From NCBI GenBank assembly GCA_037501455.1, contig CM074865.1:51292501-51356500 (forward strand): DNA of 64,000 nt, written 5' to 3'. The stretch is from Lantana camara. Taxonomy: Eukaryota > Streptophyta > Magnoliopsida > Lamiales > Verbenaceae. A model generated the notes under the pieces. The model was given only the letters and a program-made list of their open reading frames with translations. It ran no database searches and was not told the origin of the DNA. Below, piece by piece: positions 1-11,632 of this stretch (position 1 is its first letter; every line of letters begins with the position of its first letter). Made by a program: the position numbers and the translations under genes.

Positions 1-749
1 ATCAAATCTGCCGAATACTCTTGATCTTCAACAACAACCGGGCACCCATAGAAAACACGCTTCGTTAAAACACGGTCCAACCTTATATATTCCTAGTAAC
101 ATGGTTGAAACCGGGCTTGTAAAGCTTCTTGAATCTCCCTTCTTAAACCATGAATAAAATTTCGGCCTTTCAAAGGATCAACATCGGTAATACGGGTGGC
201 ATAGGCAGCCAATCTCTCGAGCTCAAGAACATATTCTTCGACAGTTTTGGTTCCTTGCTTTAAATCAGAAAATTCCTGAAGCCTTCTTTCACGAGCACTT
301 GGAGGGATATATTTGTTGTGGAATTCCCTCACGAAATTCTCCCAATTAAATTCGTCTCCACTCCTTTCCAACTTGGATCTCATTACTTTCAACCATCTTG
401 CAACCGAACCTTGGATAAAACGACCGGTACATATTGCCTTTTCATGAGAAGGAGTCGGACAAATTTCCCAAATTCCAGTAATCTCGGATAGCCACTCCTC
501 TGCTTTAATATCATCTCCCCCAAACCACTTAGGAGGATTATTGTTTTGAAATTCACGATAGGTCGGTGTGACTTGCCCTTCTTGTACATCCACATGTGGA
601 TTTTGATTCCGTTGGTTCAGTTGGAGTTGATTCAGAAGAGCTTGAACAATATTTTCGGCATTCAATGGTGGAGGTGGTGGTGGAGCTTGTGGAGGAGGTT
701 GATTAAGATCCCGGGTATACTCGCTATCCATTCTCCTTCGTAGAGGCAT
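1..749 (-). pseudogene. gag: Gag of element A, deleted and joined to protease remnant
   Basis: The open frame 749-93 (218 codons) starts MPLRRRM, has a proline-rich segment near residues 18-30 (QAPPPPPP), and then a retrotransposon gag domain (PPKWFGGDD, EEWLSEITGIWE, FHNKYIPPSARERR, VEEYVLELERLAAY, NFIHGLRREI). It stops at 93-95. The expected CCHC zinc knuckles are absent. Instead the next bases (about 60-1) encode a stretch like CPVVVEDQEYSADL. This matches the protease-region motif [14 protein letters not shown] found in K about 210 codons further downstream. Gag and protease are therefore joined by an internal deletion of roughly 640 bp, judged against K. The product cannot be a working gag-protease. 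Confidence 0.85.
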
Positions 750-930
750 ACTAAAAATTCACAAATCAGGAAAATATTGATGCATGGGGTTCAGTACATG
801 TTCATGGAAGCAACTAATATAAATTTAAACAAATAATCACATAAATATGTGGATGAATGCAAATAATCACATAATCCTAAGCCGAACGACCTAGACAGAC
901 CCGACACGACTCTAGAGCTCAGGTTTTACA

Positions 931-949
931 ACCGAGAGCTATGATAGCA
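931..949 (-). promoter_or_regulatory. Degenerate primer-binding site of element A
   Basis: On the minus strand, next to the LTR, the bases read TGCTATCATAGCTCTCGGT. This is the initiator-methionine tRNA primer site (TGGTATCAGAGC) with two visible changes. Intact versions of the same site occur in K (36271) and M (52429). Confidence 0.75.
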
Positions 950-957
950 CTTAAGGA

Positions 958-3900
958 TGTAGCACCCCGAATTTAGGGCACCACATCCCCCGTACTAGTG
1001 CCCAACACGTGTAGTGGAATAGAGACTCCATACACGTATCGAACAATAGCGAACCGGTGACAAACAAAACTCACACTCTAGCTAGAAGGCCTAACCCTCA
1101 ATCAGAGTGCATACCAATCAATAAAATATAGTGGAAGCGATAAAAGCAATTCTTACTAATTCCCAAGATCACATATATACATGTCATAAGAGCATAATAG
1201 ATTCAACTACCAATATACAATGCCCAACTTGGGCCAAAATATTGTAAGTGCCAGGTATTCATAATACATAGCTTCAGAATTCATAAGTATAAACAGAAAC
1301 CACTACAAATGCAGACATGGAGACTCGAGCTACGAAACAAGTAAGAATCGAAGACAAACTTGCCGTCTAGCTCAACTCCGACAATACCCGCAACTCAAGG
1401 AAGGAAAAAGAAGGAAACAACAATGAGGATTAGTCCTAGTGACTAGTGAGGGAGCTAGTGTGGGGCCTAACACACGCACCCAATATACGTATAGAGCAAA
1501 GCCCATAATCAAATCATAAAAAGATCCATAAATCGGGATTGGTTTTTGCAGGCTAAAGCATTTTCCCGTGGTAAAATTTTTATAAACTTAAAAGAAAATA
1601 AGGCCATAGCCCAAAATGTCAAGTTTTAGATATTTAGAAATCCATCCCCAATTTATAGATCGTACAGATACACACGACTCGGCGAGTACGAGTCAATCCC
1701 CCAACTCCTACAAACAAAGACATAATCAAAACAAAATTCATAAACCATCCTTTCTCCGGGTGATAGAATGGTTGACGGCCCTAACTATCGATCAAATTCA
1801 CACGAGATCAGGTTAATTACTTCCTTGAAACCATCAGCGGTTACTTTCACCGGCTCAAGAGAAACGCCCTTCCTCAATCTCCTAAGGTTAGCGAGACTCT
1901 CAAAGGAAAATGTTGATGGAAGAGCTCGGTGACCCCTCGGCTGTCCCGAGATACCATACCATTCTCCAGGGCCCAAATCATAGTTGAAAAATCATATTTT
2001 CCAACAAAGGTTATCTTTCAAAGCACAAAACTCGCTGACACACACATACATATCAAAGGTTTTCAAAACAACCGCAAAATAACTTATATATATATATACA
2101 TATCACTTCCAAAGTCTCATAAAAAACGGAACAAGTCCTTAAAGTATATATCAAACACTTATTTAACATATAATATTCATAACTCGTATGCGGGATAGAA
2201 TCTATTAGGGCTTTAGGTCATTATAGCTAAAAGAACAAAATCTCACCTTCCGAGCGTGCAGTGGTGACGAAAGAAAGTGAAACGGACACCTAAGGATCAA
2301 CCTCGTCGTCAACGGGAGGGTCAACTAGACAAAACTAACACCAAGGGATACTCTTAGACTCAACATGTACCATATAGATGCTCGGCAAGTGCGTATGCAT
2401 GTTTATGATTGAAATGAAATGAAATGAATTCATACTTAAGTCATATGAGAGCATACATTGCATATAAGATTATATTTCACAAACGAGACCATAAACGGAG
2501 CCATAAATTCATAACATAAATCTTAACACATAATATAACAAGTTAACCATGCTTACAAGTCATAAACAAGATGACAAAAGCCAACGAAAAGCAACAAAAC
2601 GACGAAAGAAACTCCCCCCGGGCACCACCTACGAAGCTGACACGGCCATATCCAAAATACACATAAAACGGACATGGCCGTGTCCGATTAAAAAAAAAAT
2701 TAGGGCCCCAACTCGAGAAAACAACACGGCCATGTCAAGTATCAACTGATTTTTGACACGGCCGTGTCATGTCCAAATTTAAAAAAAGAAAGAGTTGTGC
2801 AACTTCGGTTTTAAAAGCAAAAACAGGGCATTTCGTGACCAGTCCTTAGGGAATCTCTTAGGCCATGAAAACACACTAAAACACGCATGAAACACACACA
2901 AAAACATCATATAATCAAGCCATAATTTGCAGCAAGAAGGATCACTTCAAACATGCAAGAAAACAGAAGCAAGGAAAGGCATGGATTCAAGCAGCCATAT
3001 CATAAAATTTGGAACTGAAATAAGAGTAAAAAGCTAGGAATAACACATTTAACATGTAAAGCAACTCATATACTTCATAACATGCAATTTTCACATGAAA
3101 TGGAGTTCAAGAAACCAACAAACAAACACAAAATCCTGACAGCAGTTTGGTAAGGAAGGAGCAGATTTTGAATTAGGTTTCAAGCTCAAAAACTCATCAA
3201 ATATCCAAAGGGTTTCAATGGAAAATCATCCATAACTCATCTACCAAGTGTTACGTATCAAGAAGGGAGAAAAACAAGCTCGTATGATCAGATTTTAGCA
3301 CCCAAAACAGCCACAAACACAAGTTATGCCAAGAGAGTAAGAATCACCTTCAACTTCCTATTCATGTATCATCCCAAACCCTTATTAAATCTTATTCAAA
3401 ACATGAATAATATGGATCAAAACATGAATAAAAGTGTGGATAATACATAAATATACTTACCTTTAAAAGATGGAGAAGCAAGAAAGTGATTAGAGCTCAA
3501 AATCACAAAAGGGGAAAAATGGGTTCTTCTCATCTCTTCTCTTCTTCCCTTGAGAAGAGATTTCTTGGGTTGTGGGAGGTGAGGATCGAATTTCAGGGGT
3601 TATGGGTTAGAGGAAGAGTTAACTCAAGGCCATTAGTCAAGGTTTAGGTTTGGTTAGGGTTATGAAGGGTCCCACCACTCAAGATTAGGTTAAAAGGTGT
3701 CATTTACGCGCGAGGTGCTCATTTCGGTTGAATTTCGGAGGTCTAAATGAACTTAGAAAAATGTGAGGCTTATTCCATTGAACCTGAATCATCGATACGA
3801 GTCCAACGGAGGTGATGGAATTTGAATCCGAATTCTCGAGCTCAAGATATGCCGCCCGGAACCCAAGGTGCGCTAAATGCCCTTTAGCCCCCTTTAGGTC

Positions 3901-4212
3901 CCGTCTCCAAAAAACGAATCAAAAAACAAACCAAATGAGTTTCAAAACATAAAAAAAGCATATAAACAAGTCCATAATTCATGAAATTCACGCATATCAA
4001 AAATTCGCAAAAATTACAATTAAATTCGGATATAAAATAGAGCAAATTCGAAGATATAAAAGCATAAATGTTCAAGATTCGAATTCATACTTAACCAAAT
4101 AGATTCAATTAAATTCAAATAATAACACTAACATTTAAATATATTGTAATTATTTAATTAAATTGCGCCAATTAAGGTATACCTGAATGTCCGAAAAAAC
4201 TGGGATGTCACA
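958..4212 (-). repeat. 5' LTR of element A (Ty3, 3.26 kb)
   Basis: The LTR is bounded by TGTAGCACCCC at 958 and GGGATGTCACA ending at 4212, i.e. TGTGACATCCC...GGGGTGCTACA on the minus strand. It contains the modules shared with the other Ty3 LTRs here. These are the U5-end module (958-1070), an acceptor-like site spoiled by one transition near 1388, imperfect ACACGGCCGTGT palindromes (2637-2768), a splice-donor-like AAAGGTAAGT at 3463-3455 and the octamer relative CCTATTCA at 3357-3364. Small ORFs inside it have no protein signature. Bases 750-957 are the element's untranslated leader. Confidence 0.85.
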
Positions 4213-5529
4213 CCTAAGGATAAAAAAAAGAACAAACGATGAACTTAGACTCAATAAGAACCAATTAGACGCTCGGCAAATACATATGAATGCAAATGAT
4301 GCGTAAAGATGCAATGGGATATCATTTAGGTCACATAAGTCATATAACATGTTAGCCATGCATGCATACAATAGAAGGCTCAAGAAAATATCAAACGAAG
4401 TGAGTAGACGACACACTAATGCATGCTAGCACGTTGAAGAGCACATATCACATTTTAGGTCATATATTACGCATAAGAGCATCAAGATTACCCGATAAAT
4501 TCATAATATAACACTTAGCACGTATTATAACATGTTATCAATACATAGTATGTGAGAACTAAGCAAGAAGATCAAGTAAAATGCAAATGAGACGAAAGAA
4601 AAGCACTTAACGAACACAAAACACAACATCAACTCGAAACAGGCTCCAAGGAGGGGTAGCGACCGTGACTGATTTCAGTTAGAAAATGGTCGCGGCTGCG
4701 ACCACCATCAGCAACACCAGGGCAATAGGCTTCAACTGAAAACTGGGCAAAAATTCCATCGCGGTCGCGACCCAAAACATACCTGTTTTGGTCGATGGTG
4801 CGACTGTGGGCGAGAAGGCAGCGGGAAGAGCAAAAAAGGTCCTGTTTTTCATCTCCAAAGCTCCCAAAAATAGCAGCAGCTTTAGGCCACAAAAAGGCAA
4901 GGAAAAGGAGCAAAAAGAAGCACAAAACAATAGCCATACATGCCACACACAAGAAGGAAACAAGATTGAATGCAAGAGATCAAATTCCATCTTCTTCTTC
5001 AAGTTTCATACAAGCTCATCAACGATGGTTTATTATACAAAAAATTATCACAAAATTTGACTCCATAAGAACATAGAGGAAGGCCTTAGGATCAATATAA
5101 CTAGTTTTAAATCAAGAAATGGTTCAAGGATTTGCAGGAAATCATCAAATGAGATCATAACCCTTACTATTCATGTATCAGGTCTAAACATGCTCAAAAA
5201 TGGATGAAAATGGGCAAATCAAGACTTAAAATAAATCTAAGAAGATGGAGGTCACAAAAATTTATTTACCTTTCTAATTTGACGAAGAATGGAGGACGAA
5301 CGAGCTCAAAATCTGATTTGTGAATAGTGGCAGCCCCCTTTTCTCTTTTCTCATTTCTTCTCTCTCGTTTTCTCTTCTTTTCTTCCTTTACCTGAGGCTG
5401 GAACAAAATGATAGATAGAGAGTGTGATTAAGGGTTAAACGAGGATCAAATGGGGTAAAAAATGGGTCGATTTGGTTAAGAAACAGGTCGCGTATAGGCA
5501 AAACGGGCAGGCGTGGCAAATCTGTCACA
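4213..5529 (-). repeat. Element B: 5' part of an older Ty3 LTR
   Basis: This is the U3 part of a minus-strand Ty3 LTR. It resumes the sequence interrupted by element A (CCTAAGGA at 4213, as at 2290) and ends at CTGTCACA (5529), reading TGTGACAG on the minus strand, a normal LTR start. It contains a donor-like AAAGGTAAAT (5272-5263), ACTATTCA at 5166-5173, and palindromes of the type GGTCGCGGCTGCGACC (4657-4806). The rest of B is left of the window. Its right end falls inside the copia integrase frame, so B inserted into copia element C. CGGGG (5530-5534) is the expected target duplication. Confidence 0.75.
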
Positions 5530-6247
5530 CGGGGCCCGATTCTGCTATCTTGCCTGACTTTTCAACTAGAAACTCTTTTTCTAGAAAAGTGGCATTCCTC
5601 GAAACAAACACCTTTTGTTCCGAGAGATCATAAAAATAGTAACCCACAGACTCTCTGGGGTATCCTACAAATTTACACAAACTGGATCTGGAATCCAATT
5701 TGTCTCCCACTAGTCTCTTGACGTATGCAGGACATCCCCAAACTCTAAGGTATGAATAAGTAGGGGGTTTCGAAGACCACATCTTATATGGTGTTTCGGG
5801 CACAGATTTAGGAGGAACTAAATTGATTATCTTCTCGGCCGTTTCAAAGGCATAACCCCAAAACGATATTGGAAGATCCGTGAAACTCATCATGGATCGG
5901 ACCATATCCAATAAAGTCCGATTTCGTCGCTCGGACACCCCATTTAACTGAGGAGTCCCGGGTGGAGTCCACTGTGAGATAATCCTACTATCTTTCAAAT
6001 AACCAAGGAAGAGATCACTTAAATACTCGCCACTTCGATCTGATCGAAGAGGCTGAATTTTGTGATTTGTTTGGTTCTCAACCTCGGTCTTATACTCTAT
6101 GAACTTTTCAAAGGCCTCAGACTTATGCTTCATCAGGTACACATACCCATATCTACTGAAATCATCAGTAAATGTGATGAAGTAATTACAACCGTTTCGG
6201 GTATTAACATTTAGTGGTCCGCAAACGTCTGTATGGATCAAATCCAA
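5530..6247 (-). pseudogene. int: Copia integrase core (element C), truncated
   Basis: This is the catalytic core of a Ty1/copia integrase (rve family), which inserts element cDNA into host DNA. The first acidic residue is in HTDVCGP near residue 6, the second in LRSDRSGEY near 68, and the glutamate in LNGVSERRNR, so the DDE triad is visible. The downstream copia segment (WGCPAYVKR, FVGYPRESVGYYFYD) follows. The frame is cut after about 240 codons by the insertion of element B. Upstream, a stop at about 6245-6248 and a frameshift near 6300 separate it from the GAG-pre-integrase segment. It is a fossil fragment. Confidence 0.9.
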
Positions 6248-6303
6248 AAGATTTTAGCTTCGCTCTACATGCCCTTTAAAAGAGGACTTAGTCATCTTTC
6301 CCT

Positions 6304-6501
6304 TTAAATAGGATTCACAATGGTTAACTTGTTTAGATCAATCGTACTGAATGTTCCTAAGTTACCCATCTTTAGAAGCCTATTCTTAGAGATATGTCCA
6401 AGTCTGGCATGCCAAATCTTTGCTGAAGTTTGGTCGTTTGATTTTTGTTTGTTTTCTTGTTCGATATTTAGGAGATTTAAATTAGTATTAGTTAAATACA
6501 A
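6304..6501 (-). pseudogene. GAG-pre-integrase segment of element C
   Basis: The 65-codon frame carries the copia pre-integrase zinc-binding signature IWHARLGHISKNRLLKMGNL, which precedes the integrase core. The cysteine pair expected about 30 residues downstream is lost at the frameshift near 6300, after LTIVNPI. It overlaps the end of the gag-protease frame by 10 bp in another frame, which is decay and not a designed overlap. Confidence 0.8.
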
Positions 6502-7178
6502 ACCATTTTGAAAGACCGTAATGCATATGAAGAACCATTCTTCAAAATGTAAAACATAACATTAGTTATAGAGAAGGAAAAACCTTCCAAGTCTAGTACA
6601 GGAATGGAAATAATGTTTTTAACTAACTCAAGAACAAATAAAACATTGTTCAAGACTAATATAAAAGCATCTCCTAACTTTAACCCAACATGTCCTATGG
6701 CCTTTTCTGCAACTCTTGCTCCATTGCCCACACTCAGAGCATGTTCTCTTTCATCAACCTCACGGACGTTGCTCATTCCCTGTAACGTATTACAGATGTG
6801 AGAAGCGCATCCAGAGTCTAATACCCAATTATTAGAATTGAATGAAAGGTTAATTTCGATGAGATTTATACCTTTTATAAGAGTAGCTAAGTACTCCTTA
6901 CAGTTCCTTTTCCATTGCCCTTGTTTCTTGCAATGGAAGCACTGATCCTCAGCTTGATTGGTCTTTTTCTTAGTGTTCGCTTTTTGAACCCCACCAGTGG
7001 GTTTAAGAGTCTTTTTCTTCTTTTGGAAACCCTTTCCCTTACCCTTCTTTGTCTTTGCAGCCTTAGTCTGGGATGAAGATGAACCTACTAAGAAAACAGC
7101 CTTGTCCTTCTTCATAGTTCGCTCGGCAGTTATGAGCATGTTCATCAGTTCCTTAATTGAAACTTTAGCTCCATTCAT
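6492..7178 (-). pseudogene. Gag C-terminus, zinc knuckle and protease of element C
   Basis: This 228-codon frame begins MNGAKVSIKELMNML, the usual end of a copia capsid domain. A lysine-rich linker follows, then a CCHC knuckle near residues 79-93 (CFHCKKQGQWKRNC) whose histidine has become glutamine. The aspartic protease site VLDSGCASHIC lies near residues 118-128. It should process the copia polyprotein. The first part of gag lies upstream (7702-7190) in another frame, so a frameshift around 7215 splits the gene. Confidence 0.88.
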
Positions 7179-7189
7179 ATTGAACTTTA

Positions 7190-7702
7190 TTATGAACTAT
7201 TTGAACGAAGGTGGCAGAGAGTTAAGATCAAATCTACAAAAAGCTCATTGTCCATGATCACCTCGAGACTTGCAAGCTTTTCAATAAGGCAAAAAACCTT
7301 AATGTAGTGTTCATGAACACTTGATCCTTCAGCCATCTTAAGTGAGAATAACTCATTAGACGCTGCAAATCGATCAATCCTATTGATCGTCTTGTAAATC
7401 TGTTCCAAGTGAAGATGGATCTCAACCGAGTGGCGCATCTCAGCAGGTTGCCTCTGCAACTCGGGAGACATAGTGGCAAGCATTAGACATCTAGCCTGTA
7501 GATGATCTTCTTGCCACGGGAGAGTTGTTTCCCTCTCATCGGCTGCCATGTCATCAGGTATGACATCGGGAGGAGACTGTGTCAATACATAGGTCCTTTT
7601 ATCCGAATCCAAGACAATCTTGAGATTGTGGAGCCAATCAGTATAATTCGAGCCTGTCAATTTATTGGCCTCAAGGATAGCATTAAGTGGATTTTTAGAC
7701 AT
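7190..7702 (-). pseudogene. gag: Gag N-terminal domain (UBN2 type) of element C
   Basis: This is a copia capsid-like domain of the UBN2 family. The start MSKNPLNAILEANKLTG is followed by SNYTDWLHNLKIVLDSD, the LARCLMLATMSPELQ-like segment and MAEGSSVHEHYIKVFCLIEKL. The start codon at 7702 is the natural one, since this motif begins many copia gag proteins. The frame breaks near 7215, where LPPSF would be expected, and the protein continues in the frame starting at 7178. Confidence 0.88.
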
Positions 7703-7906
7703 CTCGATTTTAGCAGAAAATCTACATATAAGCAGAAAACGTAGTATGAGTGACTGATATGAAATAATAACAATTACAAATGATATGGACTTTTATCAAA
7801 TGTTGTCTCCCACTATTATAATCAAACTCCTTTGACCCCTTATAGCTTTTAGAAAAATCATATTCTTCAAATAGCGGGTATTAAGTTCCTCAAGCACTTA
7901 TCATAG

Positions 7907-8220
7907 GACCCACGACTCGTGGGACATCCGACTTTAAGCCTTAAGGTAGACGATCTTATCATCAATTGTATCTCTATGCAACTCCTAATATTATTTTGCA
8001 TTACCTTTCATATAGACCCCCGACTCGTGCGACATCTATACTAATCAGTATTTAAATCCGACCCGTCAATCCCTAAGATTTCTCCATCGCCATTATGAAT
8101 ATCCCACGCCTCATGGCCAATACCATAATTTTAACTTTGAAAAATTGCATCTTTTATGCAAAGAATTATTTTAGTTCAATTAATCTCGTCATTTCGTATC
8201 CCACGTCTCGTGGCCAATAC
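7907..8220. repeat. Four related hairpin motifs in the copia leader
   Basis: CCCACGACTCGTGGG (7909-7923) is a perfect inverted repeat around one central base. Related copies follow at 8015-8036 (CCCCGACTCGTGCGACATC), 8102-8120 (CCCACGCCTCATGGCCAATA) and 8199-8220 (CCCACGTCTCGTGGCCAATA). Two copies share a following GACATC and two share GGCCAATAC. In element RNA they would form a series of short stem-loops. Confidence 0.6.
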
Positions 8221-9238
8221 TTAATGATTCGATTAATTCTAAAACAAATAATTCTGTTGACGGAATGCTTAGAAATTTATAAAATCGAATTTTATCCTTC
8301 AATTTCCATTTGGATTTAATATTTATATTGTCTGAGACTATCTAGGACGGTTCGGGGTTAAAGAATTTCAAAAATTCCACCAAGACTCATCAATTGTAAT
8401 TATTATCTTATTTTATCTTAATTAATACATGAACACATTTATGCATATAAAGATAATATTCATAACAAGATAATAAAAGCCTAGCATGCTCCTATAAAAT
8501 GGATAATCATGGGCTTCCTATGAATGGTCCATAATAGCCATTTTATGGACCATGGTTCTATTCATGCATCAAACGGAATTAAACATACAAAGAGAGCACT
8601 CAAATAGAATCATATTCTATTACATCAAAATAATGGCACCCAAACATTTTTGGGGCCTTGATGGACTTCTTATTCCGTTGCTTGCTCCGTCTTGCATCTC
8701 GATCTCCTAATCTAATTAGAGATCTCACCCTAAAACTACTCTCTTTACAAAATAAAGGGGGATTACATTTTAAGGGGGAGAAAAAGTAAAACAATGCTTA
8801 CAACAATTGAATAAGAGGCTCGTAGGCTCTCGTTTAAAACCAATATCAAAATGCATAAATAAAATAAAACCATACATAGCGCAAATAAAGCCCATGATTG
8901 ATCCAACCATACATACAATGCATTGTATAAAATAAATTTACCAAGTAAATAGTCATTATGCGATTTAAAATCTTTAAATAATTTCTAAAACTATTTATTG
9001 ACCAAGGATTATCTTTTAATTCCCCAATTAAATTAATCCTTCAAACTAAATGAAATTGAATTCTCTAATCCAATTTAATTCCCATTAGATCTCTATCTAA
9101 TACATCATGCTTCTATTTTAACAATTCGTATTTGGGCAAAAATAACTAATTTTCAAGTAAAACAATTTTACAATTTTAAAACTGCACGCAGTTTACTAAA
9201 ATAAAGCTTTACCAAAAAGGATCAACAATTGATACAAG

Positions 9239-9301
9239 GCAAAGTGGTTTGGCTATTCGCATTCCACAATGGAGGTCTTGGGTTCAAATCCCAGACTTTG
9301 C
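9239..9301 (+). other. tRNA-like segment (tRNA relic) in the copia leader
   Basis: Seven bases GCAAAGT at 9239 pair perfectly with ACTTTGC at 9295-9301, like an acceptor stem. Just inside is a T-arm, TTGGG-TTCAAAT-CCCAG, containing the B-box GGTTCAAATCC (9281-9291). The total is 63 nt, about 10 short of a normal tRNA, and I could not form a canonical anticodon arm. It is a tRNA relic or tRNA-derived SINE head and not a working tRNA. A second B-box lies at 9361-9371. Confidence 0.5.
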
Positions 9302-9837
9302 ATTTTTACATGTTTCATGGGAGCTTTGGGCCATGGCCCAAATCAGGTCTGTCCAGTTGCGGTTCAAATCCCGTGGTCCTTCCGAAACCTAAACAGGGGC
9401 TGCTCGAGCCCAGATTGCGCAGCCCAAAGCTTGACGAGGCTGGCGACTAGGGCTTCTAGCAAGCCCAGCCAATTACTGACCTTGGGAGAAAGGTGTGTGC
9501 GGCACAATGCAAGAAGAGGCTGGAGATTTGGGTTTTCAAACAAAGTCCAATCCTGTAGCCCTAATGTCGTTCACGCACGCCACACGACTGTACAGTGCTT
9601 GCAGTCACAATAGAGAGAAAAATTATAATTTATGAATTCTTGAAAATAGATTTTTCAATATTTCATAAAAATCTCATAATTTTCCTATCAATTTTAAAAC
9701 AAGAACTTTTCTTCGAATTTTGAAACTTATGCCCAAACGAATATCAAATTATAACAAGCATGGCACAAGCATGACACACATCAAAATGTTAAGCCAGTTA
9801 ATACAAGGAACTAAAAATCGTAAATCAATCAAAGTAT

Positions 9838-9850
9838 GGCTCTGATACCA
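9838..9850 (-). promoter_or_regulatory. Primer-binding site of element C
   Basis: The minus strand reads TGGTATCAGAGCC, complementary to the 3' end of initiator methionine tRNA, one base from the LTR end at 9852. It fixes the orientation of the element. Confidence 0.9.
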
Positions 9851-9851
9851 C

Positions 9852-11632
9852 TGTTGGAATTCGTCAACCCTAACGCAGCAGAAATTAAAATTTTAGGGAT
9901 TATAAAAACCATTTTATCGGAATTCCAAACAAGATCACCTTTGATTCAAGATTTACAATTTAAACAAAAGAAGAATCAAATACCTCTTTTGCTTCCAATT
10001 GATGACGATGACAAGAAGGTTGGCCAAAACCTACCCACTTCTCTTCTATCCGATCTTCTTCCAAGAATCCCACGCGGAATTCCTCTAAGGTAGTCCACGA
10101 CCCGTAATTGAACAACTATTCAATTAGCACACTAGAACACTAATTAGATATTGATTATCTAATAGCATTCTCAATACAGTATTGAGAGATGAGAGAGACT
10201 TGTAGAGAAAGCAGAAAAGAAGAAAACAACGATTTCTCTCCCTTATTTCGCTTAAATACTTAGCCCTTGGTCAAAAACCCTATGGGCCAGTCTTGGGCTT
10301 ATATTTAATTACTACTTAATTAAATTAAAAACCCAATATTCATTTTAATTAGTGGACTTAATTTAATTACATTAATTAAATCACAAGTCCAATATTTAAT
10401 TAAATTTGTGGACTAAAAAATTAAATACTCCTAATTAAATTTAAAGTCCAATTAATTTAAATACACTTATTTAAATCAATGTTAGCTCTTTAACATCTAT
10501 TCTCAATAACTTAACAATTAAGCATAAATTAATTAATACAATTATTAATTAATTAAACTCTTTTAATTTATCAATCAATCTCTATTGATCTTTAGATAAT
10601 CTTGTTGTTCAATTCGAGTCATTGTATGACCCCTTAGGTTCACCAATGAATAGTAGTAGGCCCACATTCTTAACATGGTATTTCAGATAACAATTTATTT
10701 TATTGATTTAATTGAACCCTTTCAATTAATCACTGTTTAATTAAAACTCCTTTTAATTAATTAGTACCTACAGATCATGATCGATGTCTAGTGACAAGCT
10801 CATGACCACCCATCCAATAGGTGAAGATTGTGTTGTGAACTTTTCAGTCTCATGGATACCGTGAGATAAGATCCTTCTATCGTCCAATCCCCGATTAGGA
10901 CCTAGGGCATGGGATTGATAGAACCCTATTAGTCCTAATGCTATGAATTAATTCTAATAGCAATCCCAGTTGATATAACACTCTAGGAAACCCATTTCCT
11001 AATTTAGATCTCACTACCTTGCGCAAGGATTTAAGTTGAATGTGCTACAATAGAATTCATGGGTGATTCACTCATTCTTCTAGACGAGCGATAGATTCTA
11101 TGTTGGCATCTCATATGCCCCCATACATGATTCGACCAATGCCAACATACAACCATAACGAGATTCATGGAACCCATGATTCTCTAGGTGTATATCAAAC
11201 ATTACCCTAAAAGGCACCCCTATACGCATGCGAATGTCTCCAAATTCAATACTTATGAAACAAAGTAACCTTTCTAAAAGGCACGTCATATGAGCAAGTC
11301 TCAAACGAGTCAAGTCAACATCCCCGTGCTTATTAGACTCTTCGACTTGGAGTTAGTTTAGGTCACGCCATAGAGACTTGTTTCATAACCTCCATCCCTA
11401 TGCAAGGTCAAGTCTCGTAGCTCACTGTGACCTTGGGGTTTCATCCATACACAAACAGTTATAATATGCAATTAATAAACTTGAATGAGATATGATGAAT
11501 TGGCCACATAGAATTAAACGACTATGAAACGTTACATTTATTATTTCATTAATGTCACAAATTGCTACTAATAAGAGTAGTTTACAAAAAGAGGCCTAAA
11601 CTATTTGGCTCTTCCAGGGCACTACTCTAACA
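9852..11632 (-). repeat. 5' LTR of copia element C (1.78 kb)
   Basis: Bounded by TGTTGGAATTC at 9852 and CACTACTCTAACA ending at 11632, i.e. TGTTAGAGTAGTG...CCAACA on the minus strand. Very AT-rich tracts of TTAATTAA type (10300-10760) are shared with LTRs D, F, J and L, so these belong to related copia families. The minus-strand start TGTTAGAGTAGTGCCCTGG resembles the J start TGTTAGGAATAGTGCCCTAG. Confidence 0.88.

Larger units (their letters stand above)
1..4212 (-). mobile_element. Element A: Ty3/gypsy retrotransposon, 5' half
   Basis: Read on the minus strand, this is the 5' LTR (4212 down to 958), a degenerate primer-binding site, an untranslated leader, gag, and the start of the protease region running off the window at base 1. 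Gag resembles that of element K (28945-44106) along its whole visible length, so A belongs to the same Tekay-like chromovirus group. The pol gene and 3' LTR must lie left of the window. A is inserted in the LTR of element B: bases from 4213 on resume an LTR of the same orientation at a point equivalent to about 2287 within A's own LTR. The duplicated target is probably CCTAA (4213-4217), but the partner copy is outside the window. Confidence 0.85.
7703..9837 (-). other. 2.1-kb untranslated leader of element C
   Basis: Non-coding DNA between the primer-binding site and gag. I saw no open frame with a protein signature. It holds four related short inverted repeats (7907-8220) and, on the opposite strand, two tRNA-like B-box sequences (9281-9291, 9361-9371). 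Leaders this long are unusual for simple copia elements. It may include an older small insertion, but I could not find its borders. Confidence 0.6.
5530..11632 (-). mobile_element. Element C: Ty1/copia retrotransposon, 5' part
   Basis: Read on the minus strand, the order is 5' LTR (11632-9852), primer-binding site (9850-9838), a long leader (9837-7703), gag, zinc knuckle plus protease, GAG-pre-integrase, and the integrase core, cut at 5530 by element B. The gag-protease-integrase order places it in Ty1/copia. Reverse transcriptase, RNase H and the 3' LTR should lie left of the window. All coding parts carry stops or frameshifts. I could not assign a copia clade with confidence. The element sits inside copia LTR D. 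Confidence 0.85.

Noticed and set aside
5528..7702. Element C as an autonomous copia element
   Set aside because: The frame has at least three breaks, the zinc-knuckle histidine is changed, and the integrase is cut by element B.
9239..9301. A functional tRNA gene
   Set aside because: Only 63 nt, no acceptable anticodon arm and no clear A-box. It is kept as a tRNA-like relic.
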